This document shows positions 52,707 through 61,836 of a DNA stretch of 64,000 bases, one piece after another. Position 1 is the stretch's first letter; the number at the start of each line of letters is the position of its first letter. A program made the translations under genes and the position numbers. The DNA comes from UBA9926 sp018645765 (lineage in GTDB: Bacteria; Pseudomonadota; Gammaproteobacteria; Pseudomonadales; Azotimanducaceae). Below the pieces are notes generated by a model. It made no database searches. It saw only the letters and a list, made by a program, of their open reading frames with translations, and had not been told where the DNA came from. Location of the stretch: NCBI GenBank assembly GCA_949372755.1, contig CASIBO010000001.1, positions 1 through 64,000 of the forward strand, given 5' to 3'.

Positions 52707-53774
52707 ATGATCACCAAAACAGTTGCCGTATTTCCCGGGGATGATGCCTCCCCCGAGGTCATGATCCCGACGGTTGCGCTGCTCGAAAAGCTGCAGCTGC
52801 CGATTGAATTTGTTTACCCGATGGTTGGCGACGAGGCCCTCTCAGAACACGGCGCACGCTTTCCCGGCGCCTCAAAAGCACAAGTGGATGAAGCCGACGC
52901 CACTTTCTTTGGCTCGACCAGTGGCCAAAGCACGGAGGCTTTGTTCTATCTTCGGTGGGGCAAGCAAACCTATGCCAATGTTCGCCCTTGCCAATTTCGC
53001 CCGGGCTATCGATCCCCCATGGCAAACCCAGAAAATATTGATTTTGTCGTGGTTCGGGAAAATCTTGAAGACCTCTATCTGGGATTGGAGGGTGATCTCA
53101 CCGCCTTGGCTGGCCTAAACCTCTACTCAAAACACGCTAAGACTTCCTTAAAAGATATGGGGGCCGGACGCTACGCCATCAAAGTGATTACGGAGGTTGG
53201 ATCCGAGCGAGTGATCCGTTTCGCTTTTGAATTAGCCCGCAAGCGCGGCGGTCAACGCAAAGTGACGCTCACCTCAAAATACAACATGCTCGCTAAGGCC
53301 GACGGCTACTTTCGAGAGATCGGATATGCCGTTGCGAAGGACTACCCTGATATCACCTTTGAAACCTTCATTGTGGATGATTTTCTTTGCCGTATGATTA
53401 GCAATCCTTGCGCGCTGGATGTCGTCGTCATGCCCAACCTGTACGGCGACATTATGTCCGATGGTGCCGCCGGGCTAATCGGCGGATTGGGCCTCGCCCC
53501 TTCTGGCTGCTATGGCGCAGACTACGCCTATTTCGAATCGGCGCACGGGACTGCGCCAGATATCCAGGGGCAAAACATCATTAACCCAACCGCGACGGTA
53601 CTGTCGGCAAGCATGATGCTGTCCTATCTTGGGCTTGATGATGCGGCCAATACACTCGAGGCCGGCATTTCAAGCCTGTACGCTGCGGGTGAGTGCATAC
53701 CGGTAGACCAAGGAGGAACCGCCAAGACCAATGCGTTCTTTCGGGCCCTGGATGGGGCGCTGGGTCTTACTTGA
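52707..53774 (+). CDS. Isocitrate/isopropylmalate dehydrogenase family enzyme
   Basis: A 355-residue NAD(P)-dependent beta-decarboxylating dehydrogenase. Features: FPGDDASPEVMIPTV at the N-terminus, VVRENLEDLYLGLEG with the conserved Arg/Glu pair, KYNMLAKADGYF, and VVMPNLYGDIMSDGAAGLIGGLG. FESAHGTAPDIQGQNIINPTA is the Asp/His-containing substrate region. The pattern fits the isopropylmalate, tartrate or homoisocitrate branch, not classical Icd. Divergent from the TauD gene. Substrate uncertain. Confidence 0.92.
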   Translation: MITKTVAVFPGDDASPEVMIPTVALLEKLQLPIEFVYPMVGDEALSEHGARFPGASKAQVDEADATFFGSTSGQSTEALFYLRWGKQTYANVRPCQFRPGYRSPMANPENIDFVVVRENLEDLYLGLEGDLTALAGLNLYSKHAKTSLKDMGAGRYAIKVITEVGSERVIRFAFELARKRGGQRKVTLTSKYNMLAKADGYFREIGYAVAKDYPDITFETFIVDDFLCRMISNPCALDVVVMPNLYGDIMSDGAAGLIGGLGLAPSGCYGADYAYFESAHGTAPDIQGQNIINPTATVLSASMMLSYLGLDDAANTLEAGISSLYAAGECIPVDQGGTAKTNAFFRALDGALGLT

Positions 53775-53814
53775 CCTAACCCTGGCAATCGACCGACCAG
53801 CGCGATGTCGAGTA

Positions 53815-54219
53815 TTAAACAGCGGCCTTGAGCGCATACAGCACTCGGCCAATCGCGCACAAGACCTGCTCGTCATTGATCACCCGAACTTCGATGGTGC
53901 ACAGTTGGCGTCCGCGTTTGATTACGCTCGCCTCGGCATCCAACCATTGGCCTTGCGCCTGCCTTAAGTAGGTGACGTTCAAGTCAGCCGTACCCGCTGG
54001 CTGACTGCCCTCCTCGATTTTCGTAAACACGGCTGCGACGCCCGCCATATCAATCATGGTCGCCAGCACGCCGCCATTCACACTACCGCCAATACCGGCG
54101 GGGGTCGTTGCGGTCTTCTCCAATCGCAGGCGAACGAAATCAGGCATCGCCTCGACGAGCTTTAAGCCTAAATATTGGTGAAAAGGATGCTCATCGAAGG
54201 TCCTGAAAAACTCATTCAT
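53815..54219 (-). CDS. PaaI family hotdog-fold thioesterase
   Basis: A 134-residue hotdog protein. ENFxQHIGLK-like HPFHQYLGLKLVEAMPDFVRLRL, then IGGSVNGGVLATMIDMAGVAAVF with the catalytic region, then DLNVTYLRQAQGQWLDAEA. Such enzymes hydrolyse acyl- or aryl-CoA thioesters. A second member is at 19277-19687. The gene is convergent with the dehydrogenase, 40 bases apart. Confidence 0.9.
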   Translation of the reverse strand: MNEFFRTFDEHPFHQYLGLKLVEAMPDFVRLRLEKTATTPAGIGGSVNGGVLATMIDMAGVAAVFTKIEEGSQPAGTADLNVTYLRQAQGQWLDAEASVIKRGRQLCTIEVRVINDEQVLCAIGRVLYALKAAV

Positions 54220-54261
54220 TACTGTTGCGCTCTTGATCCAGGGAAGGCTGACTAAACGATA

Positions 54262-55950
54262 TCAAAACCCATTTTGGATGGACACCACGAATTCATAATC
54301 ACTTACCAACGGGTCATCCCTATTTTTCAGCGGTACGGCGAAATCCAGATGGATCATTTTGCCGCGCTCAGCCTTTGTCGGTGCAAGCCGTAATCCCAGA
54401 CCCACATCCATCAGGCTTTGTCCGCGGTGCCCAGCAACGTCATCAGGTGTCCAGGCACGGCCCACATCGGCGAAGACAAGCCAGCCCAAATTCATCAAGC
54501 CGAAGAGGTTTCGATCGAGGTACTGACGGCGCTCGAGACGCAGGCGCAGGCGCCGGTCCCCAGCTTGCACGCGATCGATATAACCCCGCGCGCCGGTTTC
54601 ACCGCCCAGAAACAACTGCTGGCCCGTCATGACATTACGCGCGACATCAAAATAGAGCGACGCATGGTAGCCCGCGCCAACGCTGGGTTTGAATAAGCCT
54701 CGGATGCCGGCAGCGAAAACAATATCTTGGGTTTCATTGGCTTCCAGATCGCGTATGCCGCTTAGGGATGCATCCCAGCGCAGCAACCCTTTTTGAGAGG
54801 CAAAGACGGCCATTCCCACGGATGCCGACGCCTGAAGGCGGTCTCGATCACCGCCCAAGGCCGACGGACTGATCGCCAATCGCAGGTTGTGCACCAAGCC
54901 GGTCTCAATATCTTCCGTAAAACCAATTAGATCAAAATTGCGTGCGTTTAAAAACTGATCGCTGACACTGGACCATTGAACAAACGGCGCGACCAGCTTT
55001 CGAGTCTGCATCTCGCCCACGTCTAAATTTTTGGCAGAGGCCAAGAGAACTTCTTGATCCTCATAGGACAGACCGAACGTCACGCGGTGGCTACGACCTG
55101 CCTTCAAACCCTTCGAGATCCCATAGAAAATCGAGCCGGCTGCTCGCACCCGCTGCGTAAGACGAACCCGTTCTCCAAACTGGTACACCCCAATTTTCTC
55201 ACTAATATCACTGACTTCCAAACCCCAGCTTTTACGCGTATCTAAGGCATAAAAAGGCTGCCCTATGGCCAGCGCGCGCACATCACCATCATCATTGTTC
55301 TCAAAGTAGACCGAAGACTGAACTCGGGTATTGAACAGATGCTTGGTTGATAGTTCGAACTGCTGGCCCTGACGATCTAGGTTTTTAACCGTTTTAAATT
55401 CAACTTGGATCCCAAGACCGAGCACGTTTTTTTCCCGCACACCAAAACCCGTCTTACTGTTTCCGCCCGAACGATTCAGTGCCAACCGGGGCGTTAGAGA
55501 CCAAGCATCCCGGGTGGTGACTTCGACATCAACTTCAGATTCACAGGGATTCCGAACTTTGATGCTGGCCTCCATCAGGTAAGGTCGCGAACGCAATAAT
55601 CGCGCGGACTCCGCCAGAACCGAGGGCGAAACCCTCGTCCCCATCGCAAATAGCAACTGCTGCTTAATCACGGAATCGCGGGTTTGCCAATGCAATCGAT
55701 TCATACCGTTGAGAATCTGATCACCTAGGGTTTCACGGCTTGGATCAAATACTGGCTCGCCCTTGATCACGATCGAGCGCACAATCGGTAGGCGCTTAAC
55801 CTCCGAGGTACGCTCGACGCGCAGCAAGGGCTCGCTCGCGCACGCCGAGAGGGGCACGGTGTCTGCCACTGCTTTAGTCGCTAAAAGCACCGGCGTTAAC
55901 GCCATTAGAAACCGAGGCAAAATCTGGCGCTGAAGGAGCATAGACCGCAT
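54262..55950 (-). CDS. BamA/TamA (Omp85) family outer membrane protein
   Basis: A 562-residue protein with a signal peptide (LPRFLMALTPVLLATKAVADT). Start 55950 has CAGGA about nine bases upstream. A short N-terminal region with POTRA-like strands (about residues 90-190) precedes a beta-barrel. GARGYIDRVQAGDRR near residue 458 contains the Omp85 (G/V)RG(Y/F) motif, and the protein ends in a Phe (QNGF), the expected C-terminal signal. It is shorter than typical BamA because it has fewer POTRA domains, closer to surface-antigen D15/TamA-type or other two-partner-like members. It stands alone. Confidence 0.88.
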   Translation of the reverse strand: MRSMLLQRQILPRFLMALTPVLLATKAVADTVPLSACASEPLLRVERTSEVKRLPIVRSIVIKGEPVFDPSRETLGDQILNGMNRLHWQTRDSVIKQQLLFAMGTRVSPSVLAESARLLRSRPYLMEASIKVRNPCESEVDVEVTTRDAWSLTPRLALNRSGGNSKTGFGVREKNVLGLGIQVEFKTVKNLDRQGQQFELSTKHLFNTRVQSSVYFENNDDGDVRALAIGQPFYALDTRKSWGLEVSDISEKIGVYQFGERVRLTQRVRAAGSIFYGISKGLKAGRSHRVTFGLSYEDQEVLLASAKNLDVGEMQTRKLVAPFVQWSSVSDQFLNARNFDLIGFTEDIETGLVHNLRLAISPSALGGDRDRLQASASVGMAVFASQKGLLRWDASLSGIRDLEANETQDIVFAAGIRGLFKPSVGAGYHASLYFDVARNVMTGQQLFLGGETGARGYIDRVQAGDRRLRLRLERRQYLDRNLFGLMNLGWLVFADVGRAWTPDDVAGHRGQSLMDVGLGLRLAPTKAERGKMIHLDFAVPLKNRDDPLVSDYEFVVSIQNGF

Positions 55951-56194
55951 TGTGCTGAATCCTGAAAAAAGCCAGTCTACCTGAAGCCCGCTCTCGATCA
56001 CTAATCACCGATGACTCCAGTCACTGGTTTTGACCCGTCCACCAGCATCGGCTCACCCGATCGACTGGTTACCTAGCCTGACCTCGCACCGCAAAATAGG
56101 GTTTCCTGCGTACTTCAGCCCGATCAAATGATTCTGGATTTTGGTGCGCGATGATTGCTTTGCAGCGCCCTGCGCCACATCTGATTTAGGCAAA

Positions 56195-56222
56195 AAAAAA
56201 CCCGGCACTAGCCGGGTTTTTT
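56195..56222. terminator. Rho-independent terminator
   Basis: AAAAAA-CCCGGC-acta-GCCGGG-TTTTTT, a perfect six-GC-pair stem with flanking A and T runs, located 20 bases beyond the TonB-receptor stop (read leftward). It can act in both directions. Confidence 0.95.
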
Positions 56223-56241
56223 AGGTCGCCCTAGGAACCTC

Positions 56242-58626
56242 CTAGAACTGATAGCTCAATTCGAGCCCGACTGTCCTGGGCCTATTGACGATCCCTGCTG
56301 CAAACAAGGTCGCAATTGGCTGAAAGACCTCAAATCGTTGATCGGTAAGATTCTTACCGTAGGCCTCAATTGCCCAGTTTTCTGCATAGTACCCAATCGA
56401 CAAAGACACATCCTCTCGAGCGCCGACTTTAGATTGCGCTAAATTGAGAAGTGACGCATCAAAAGCTGCAATCTTAGTGACTTTAGCAAAGACATCAACT
56501 GAGCCGTCACCGACTGCGAAGGACAGCGTACCGCCCACACCCAAGGTGTATTCAGGCGAATTTCTTGGCGTTAAAAAGGAGGCATCCTCGACGACGGTCA
56601 CACCGTCATTTGGATTAATGTCCGTATCGAAGACTTCATAATCCGCATCCAATGTACCGTAGTTCACGAAAGCTCGAGCAACATTGTTGAAGACATACTG
56701 AATTTCGATCTCAACACCGGAGTACAGCACACTACCCGCATTGTCGAACACCGAGGCAACCGTTTTGGTGTCCGGGTCTAGCGCAACAAATGACTCTTGC
56801 TTATCTTCAAATTCATTTCGGAAGTACGTCGCGTTAAACCGTAGCCGGTTCTCTAAATGCTGACTCTTATAGCCGATTTCAATATTGCTAGCCGTTTCAG
56901 GGTCATACTGATCTCGCTCAAAATCTCGAATATTTTGGTTCACCCCAAAAAAACCGCCTGAATGAAATCCCTCAGAATAGGTTGCAAAGACCATCGACGT
57001 ATCATCAATCGCGTAGGTTAAACCAATCTTCGGAGAGACTTGAGTCCATTCTTGGTTTAGATCGGCATACTCGGGGAACTGCCGCAGTGTTTCACGATCA
57101 GCGGTCGTCAAATAGGACTGACCTGCGATGAAATCCTTTTCTTCTTTCGTCCAACGCAAGCCCGCGGTTAGTGTCAATGTATCGGTCAGATCGTAATCCA
57201 TCTGCGCAAATACAGCGGTAGAGGTTGTCTTTTGTGTCTCGTACAAAATCTGATGAATGTTTTGCGTCGCGACGCCCTCAGCGGTCATACCCTGATCACA
57301 AGCGATCGGTGCGAAACCACCGGCTTTACAGACGTCCAGACCACTCACGCCAGGGCCACCGAGATCTGGGTTAGCGAGGTTAGCACCAAACAAGGTCCCC
57401 CAGAACCGATCACCGGTATACCAATCTTGCACGAACTCGTTTTGAAAAAAGTATAGCCCAGCGGTGAAACTCAACCGATCGAAATTGCCATCGAGTCTCA
57501 GTTCCTGACTCGTTTGGTCGTACTCGTTAAAGCGCTCAATCGTAATGAAAGGAAACGATGAGGCATCGTAGTCGTAAATCCGATACTCATCTACTTGACG
57601 GTAACCCGTTGACGAAACGATCGTCAGGTTTTCATCTAGGTCTAAGCTCATGTTGAGCGTCACCGCATCCGTATCAAGGCTATAGTTGTTATCTTTATCG
57701 TTGTCCGAAACTTCGGGTCGATCCAGGGTGTTTCGACAAGCCCCAAAAGCATTACAATTTAAAAACCCGGCGCTGAAATCATTTTCGGGGGATCCAGCTG
57801 GAGGCGCTGGCAACAAACCTGCTGGGACGTTGTAATTCGTATGAAAAGCATCGAGCGTGCCTTCATCCGAAAAGGTCTCAACCGTCAAGGTTGCTTCAAA
57901 GTTGTCGCTTGGCGTAAACAAGAATGTCGCGCCTGCGTTGACATAATCCTTCTCAGCAACACCATTGCCCGTCGTAATATTGTCCATGAAGCCGTCATAA
58001 TCGATTTTCGTACCGAACAATTTCATCGCGACGTTATCGCTAATGGCCGTATTCAATACTCCGCGTGCTTCTTGCTGGCCATCCTTACCTGCGGTCAACT
58101 TAAACTTACCGCCAAATTCACCCGTGGGTCTGCTTCGAATCACGTTAACAACGCCACCCACCGTATTTTTGCCAAAGAGCGTACCCTGTGGACCACGCAG
58201 CACTTCCACTCGTTCAAGATCAAAATTTTCGAGAACTTGTCCTGCTGCAGTACCCAAATAGATACCGTCAATCACGACCGCAATCGGAGCATCAAAAGAA
58301 TTATCGTCACTCCGAGTCGGGCTGATGCCGCGAATGTTTATGTCTGCACCGCCACCACCGCGCCCACCATTGGTACCGAAAATTAGATTCGGCGCGTACC
58401 CATCGAGATCAGAGAGGTTTCGAATCGAGCTATTCTCAAGCTCCTGGGTGAGAGCCGTAATCGCTATCGGCACATCCTGCACGGATTCCTCTTGCTTTCT
58501 TGCCGTCACGACAACTTCTTCGATAAAAGCTTTTTGCTCAGCAGCCCAAGAGCCGCCAGAAAAAGCTCCCAAAATACTCGCAGCACCTAACGCAGCTGCC
58601 ACGCTCAACCCAGTTTTGTAGCTCAT
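56242..58626 (-). CDS. TonB-dependent receptor
   Basis: A 794-residue outer-membrane receptor. A signal peptide (about 28 residues) precedes EEVVVTARKQEESVQDVPIAITAL, with the TonB-box-like start (EVVVTA) and plug domain. A 22-strand barrel follows, and the C-terminal sequence VGLELSYQF ends in Phe as expected. AGGGG lies seven to eight bases before the ATG. It imports a large or hydrophobic substrate, such as an iron chelate, carbohydrate or steroid-like compound. The neighbouring Rieske/NTF2 genes suggest a hydrophobic aromatic or alicyclic substrate by inference. A strong terminator follows. Confidence 0.95.
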   Translation of the reverse strand: MSYKTGLSVAAALGAASILGAFSGGSWAAEQKAFIEEVVVTARKQEESVQDVPIAITALTQELENSSIRNLSDLDGYAPNLIFGTNGGRGGGGADINIRGISPTRSDDNSFDAPIAVVIDGIYLGTAAGQVLENFDLERVEVLRGPQGTLFGKNTVGGVVNVIRSRPTGEFGGKFKLTAGKDGQQEARGVLNTAISDNVAMKLFGTKIDYDGFMDNITTGNGVAEKDYVNAGATFLFTPSDNFEATLTVETFSDEGTLDAFHTNYNVPAGLLPAPPAGSPENDFSAGFLNCNAFGACRNTLDRPEVSDNDKDNNYSLDTDAVTLNMSLDLDENLTIVSSTGYRQVDEYRIYDYDASSFPFITIERFNEYDQTSQELRLDGNFDRLSFTAGLYFFQNEFVQDWYTGDRFWGTLFGANLANPDLGGPGVSGLDVCKAGGFAPIACDQGMTAEGVATQNIHQILYETQKTTSTAVFAQMDYDLTDTLTLTAGLRWTKEEKDFIAGQSYLTTADRETLRQFPEYADLNQEWTQVSPKIGLTYAIDDTSMVFATYSEGFHSGGFFGVNQNIRDFERDQYDPETASNIEIGYKSQHLENRLRFNATYFRNEFEDKQESFVALDPDTKTVASVFDNAGSVLYSGVEIEIQYVFNNVARAFVNYGTLDADYEVFDTDINPNDGVTVVEDASFLTPRNSPEYTLGVGGTLSFAVGDGSVDVFAKVTKIAAFDASLLNLAQSKVGAREDVSLSIGYYAENWAIEAYGKNLTDQRFEVFQPIATLFAAGIVNRPRTVGLELSYQF

Positions 58627-59113
58627 CGATTAACCCCTATTAAATTTATTTTTACGCTATCGACACCCTAAACAAAAACCACCGAGCATTGCAAGCCTGT
58701 GGCCTGATTTATTTTCAACCTTAATACCCCTTTTTTACGGCTAAAAAACCACACCCTGGAAGGGTCTTTTTGAGGCGTTCTCTCGCTTACGCTGCTTGCG
58801 CAGCGACCTATGATTGAGATGGAAGTAAAGCAGAAAAATCAGGTATCTACCTGTCAGTTAGGCGACAGAAAAGCGAAAAACCCGGCGCGTTGTCCAACCG
58901 GGACAGATACCAACTTTAAGTGTCCTGACAATAAGAAGCTGGTACGAAGGTCGAGGCCGCAATCTTTCTTAGACCGCCAAGCACTATTTATTGCGTCACC
59001 TAGTATGGTCTTGCAATTTATCAGACGCCGAACTTTGAGCGGCTTGGTTGGCGTCTGGGTTGAGCCCAATTGCGTAACCCTTTATTATTCGTTCACTAAC
59101 GGAGCACTACTTT
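58627..59113. other. Divergent intergenic region with a palindrome
   Basis: No supported gene. Contains the palindrome CAGGTATCTACCTG (58840-58853) and a dyad CTGTC-N8-GACAG (58851-58868). Confidence 0.55.
58840..58853. promoter_or_regulatory. Candidate operator (CAGGTA-TC-TACCTG)
   Basis: Perfect 6-base half-sites CAGGTA and TACCTG with a two-base centre, overlapping a second dyad, CTGTC-N8-GACAG (58851-58868), in the region between the divergent TonB receptor and hypothetical gene. The form suits a TetR-like dimer site but no regulator is encoded nearby. Confidence 0.35.
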
Positions 59114-59587
59114 ATGACGACTGTAACCATCCCAAAGTTTGGCGAGTTGCTCGCCCCACACCTTTCCAGGATCCCAGACGCGGCCCGTCCAGGGGCGTTA
59201 GCGCGACTTGAGCGCTCCGCCGCCGAGCGATACCGAGGTTGGGCAGAGGCCTTACCGGAGCACGCCGAAGGGCTTTTGTCCTGCGCGGCACGAGAAGACG
59301 AGATCGCCGACCGCATTGAGGCGATACTGCCGGTGCCTGCCGAGTTTGAAGCTCTGGTTTGCGAGGTGATCCCGCTGGCCGTTGCGACCTACTACGCAGT
59401 TTTCGAGCCTCACAACGTTTGGGATCAAATGGCGATTCAGGCCAATGCCGAGCGACAGGGTTCGCTTGCATGGCCGGCGATGGTGCCCGCTTTTCCAGAG
59501 CATACTGACGAGCTCTTGGCCCTATCGACGCTCGAACTCAAAAGTGGTGATTTTCTCGACGCCCTGCTAAGCAAACAAGCGGCCTAA
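59114..59587 (+). CDS. Hypothetical protein
   Basis: A 157-residue, Ala-rich protein without a signal peptide or membrane helix. Mostly helical: LARLERSAAERYRGWAEALPEHAEGLLSCAAREDEIADRIEAIL, then FEALVCEVIPLAVATYYAVFEPHNVWDQMAIQANAE. No family recognised. It is divergent from the TonB receptor and overlaps the convergent GFA gene by four bases. Function unknown. The good coding potential and the whole-length helical pattern support it as a real gene. Confidence 0.55.
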   Translation: MTTVTIPKFGELLAPHLSRIPDAARPGALARLERSAAERYRGWAEALPEHAEGLLSCAAREDEIADRIEAILPVPAEFEALVCEVIPLAVATYYAVFEPHNVWDQMAIQANAERQGSLAWPAMVPAFPEHTDELLALSTLELKSGDFLDALLSKQAA

Positions 59588-60009
59588 GACTCCGGATTGG
59601 CCGCGAAAGCTGGATGCGTGTCGTCCACGGGCGACCAGTTCGTTGCTGTTTTCTGCCAAAAGCTGGAGGTGATTTCAACCCATGTCGAATCATCAAGGCT
59701 ACCCACCTTGATAAACTTGATGGCCGGCATTTCTGCTACATAGCTGATCAGCGGCGAGCCGCAGTTTGCGCAAAAGCCTCGCGTGACATGGCTGCCCTGG
59801 CTGCCCACAACGGTAAAGGTTTTTAATTCGCCCATTAGATTCAACGAGTCCACTGGAATAAAGAGGATCGTTGCCTTGCCGCTACCAGTGCTTTTTTGAC
59901 AATCTTTGCAATGGCAATGATGCGCCGACAACACATCCGTTCTCGGGAACGTATATCGAACCTCGCCACACAAGCAGCCACCGCGCTCCAAGGTTGATTC
60001 TTCTGTCAT
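59584..60009 (-). CDS. GFA (glutathione-dependent formaldehyde-activating) family protein
   Basis: A 141-residue zinc-binding Mss4-like protein. Cys ligands are in GGCLCG, HCHCKDC and GFCANCGS, the two CxC/CxxC pairs of the GFA family. Activity is mostly unknown; some members bind glutathione or S-hydroxymethyl glutathione. Its position beside two NTF2-like genes and downstream of oxygenases is typical for catabolic clusters. Confidence 0.92.
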   Translation of the reverse strand: MTEESTLERGGCLCGEVRYTFPRTDVLSAHHCHCKDCQKSTGSGKATILFIPVDSLNLMGELKTFTVVGSQGSHVTRGFCANCGSPLISYVAEMPAIKFIKVGSLDDSTWVEITSSFWQKTATNWSPVDDTHPAFAANPES

Positions 60010-60109
60010 AGTCTTCTCCTATTGCATTCAGGCATTGATTAATCGATCAACGCTACGCTCGATTCAACTTAGTTGATCGGTGCGTTTTAAGTACCGCGCC
60101 CCTACCGCT

Positions 60110-60628
60110 TCAAGGCGCCGTTGGCCAGCATCGGTTATCCGTTCTATAAACCGCATCGGTTGACCGCTCGCCTAAAAGCGATAAAGGTGCGCCGGCAAAG
60201 TAGGGATCCTGCGTGGGTTGCGTTCGACTCCAATCAACCCGTTCGCTTCGATACGCCATTTTCCATTCGCCATTGATTTTCACATATCGATCTAAGTACC
60301 GACCCGCGATGACAATGTCCAACGGGCCGGACGCGTCCGCCACCTTGTGGTAAGCATTAAAATAGATCTCACCAAAAGCTTCGTCGCCATCAAACTCGAT
60401 GAGATGATTCCCGATCATATGATGATTGGCGATATGCCCTTCGAGCGCCGTGATTGCATAGTCGATAAACACCTCTGGCGTGCCATTGATAAAGCCATAC
60501 TCACAATAGGCATCCGCGCTAAAGACCGAGTGCAACAAGGTTCGGTCTAACCGATCTAACCCCCGCATGTAGCGACACGATAGTGCATAAATTTCTTGTT
60601 GATCCGCGAGATTTTGTAGGTCGCTCAT
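60110..60628 (-). CDS. NTF2-like protein (SnoaL/ring-hydroxylase beta-subunit type)
   Basis: A 172-residue NTF2-like fold. LADQQEIYALSCRYMRGLDRLDRTLLHSVFSADAYCEYG begins the cone-shaped fold, and SGPLDIVIAGRYLDRYVKINGEWKMAYRSERVDWSRT ends it. This is the pattern of SnoaL-like and dioxygenase beta-subunit proteins. No catalytic function can be assigned; it may be a small isomerase/dehydratase or a structural beta subunit for the Rieske enzyme at 61837. A paralogue lies at 60851-61399. Confidence 0.87.
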   Translation of the reverse strand: MSDLQNLADQQEIYALSCRYMRGLDRLDRTLLHSVFSADAYCEYGFINGTPEVFIDYAITALEGHIANHHMIGNHLIEFDGDEAFGEIYFNAYHKVADASGPLDIVIAGRYLDRYVKINGEWKMAYRSERVDWSRTQPTQDPYFAGAPLSLLGERSTDAVYRTDNRCWPTAP

Positions 60629-60850
60629 AACTTCTCCTTTGCTTCTGGGTTACGCCCCAGGTTGATGCCTCGGTTAGTTGGGTTTTCAAGCCCCGTTATC
60701 CGCTCATTATTTTTAACCCACCGATCTGTTGATCAACGGTTTTTCAGTCAAGGCTCCGCGTTACCGGCCAGGCCTTAGAGAACACTTCAGCGGCAAAATA
60801 CGCAGTCTTGAGCCATGGACGTTTGGTCTTGCGTAACGTTTGAAGGCGGA

Positions 60851-61399
60851 TCACTCGACAATCGCCACCGATCCAGATGCCAAATGATGCCATGACGCAT
60901 CCTGTTGATTGTTCAGTCCCTTGGTTAACGCCGCGAAAGAACCCTCACCGCGCTCATCAACCACCGCTCGACGACGACTCCAATCCATCACCACACGCCG
61001 GAACTTGAATTTCCAATTTGAGCCATCACATTCGAAGCGATCTAAATAACGGCCTGAGAACACCATCTCGGAGGCACCATCAAGCAGCAGATGTTTTGCA
61101 AACACCAAGCTCTCGGTTGCCGCGTGCTGCTCACTCAAAAACTCAAACACCGTATTCGTGACGCGATGCTGGGTGAGTTGGTACTGCCCCGCCAGAGCGC
61201 CCATCACAAGATCCGCAAACACATGGGCCTCGCCTTTGAACCCACCATAATCAACCGTCGCCGATGGCCAATACACGGCCTTCATCAAACTCGCATCCAA
61301 ACGATCCAGCGCTCGACTGTGGCAATTCAGTAATTCAACAATTGCCAAGCGAGCCCCCATGTCCGCCGCTGACGGCACCTGCCCGGGTAAACTGATCAT
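60851..61399 (-). CDS. NTF2-like protein (SnoaL/ring-hydroxylase beta-subunit type)
   Basis: A 182-residue NTF2-like protein similar in architecture to that at 60110-60628: LAIVELLNCHSRALDRLDASLMKAVYWPSATVDYGGF, then EMVFSGRYLDRFECDGSNWKFKFRRVVMDWSR. GGAGG lies six to ten bases before the ATG and directly next to a 44-bp tandem duplication (61410-61496). Function unknown; a role with the Rieske enzyme at 61837 is inference. Confidence 0.85.
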   Translation of the reverse strand: MISLPGQVPSAADMGARLAIVELLNCHSRALDRLDASLMKAVYWPSATVDYGGFKGEAHVFADLVMGALAGQYQLTQHRVTNTVFEFLSEQHAATESLVFAKHLLLDGASEMVFSGRYLDRFECDGSNWKFKFRRVVMDWSRRRAVVDERGEGSFAALTKGLNNQQDASWHHLASGSVAIVE

Positions 61400-61836
61400 G
61401 ATGACCTCCTTTTATTCAGACATCCGTAATGTCTTTTATCGACCGCTAATGCTTTTTATTCAGACATCCTTAATGTCTTTTATCGACCGCTAATGCTGTG
61501 ATTACCGATCATTCTTCCACCTGTTGTCCTCGATGCCTTGAACGCAATAGAACACCTTGAGGTTACCATGGAAAAATCCGCTATTGATCGGACTCAATGA
61601 CGCCTCCCGTACTGCCTCGCCCCTTCAACCGCAATGCAGCTAGCAAGACTCATTGGGCCTCTCAAGATACAACTTATCTAAATCTTCTAAGCGATTGCAA
61701 AACCTGAGCGTTTAACGCGAGATCATACGAGGGTTCCCGCAACGCCAAGAAGACCCCAACAACTTAACACGTCGCAATCATCTGTGGCATGCTCACCGCT
61801 CACCGTATTTTTTTGCACAAAATTGGAGTCGTGAAC
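61400..61836. other. Divergent intergenic region with a 44-bp tandem duplication
   Basis: Between the NTF2-like gene and the Rieske oxygenase gene. It holds the duplication at 61410-61496. No other gene is supported. Confidence 0.6.
61410..61496 (+). repeat. 44-bp tandem duplication with inverted repeat
   Basis: Copy 1 (61410-61453) and copy 2 (61454-61496) differ by one base. Each contains AGACAT-N5-ATGTCT, a perfect 6-base inverted repeat. The array begins directly before the ribosome site of the NTF2-like gene at 60851. Confidence 0.92.

Noticed and set aside
58747..58768. Second terminator-like hairpin (ACCCT...AGGGT, T-run)
   Set aside because: Stem is only five pairs and it lies upstream of both neighbouring divergent genes, so no transcript is expected to end there.
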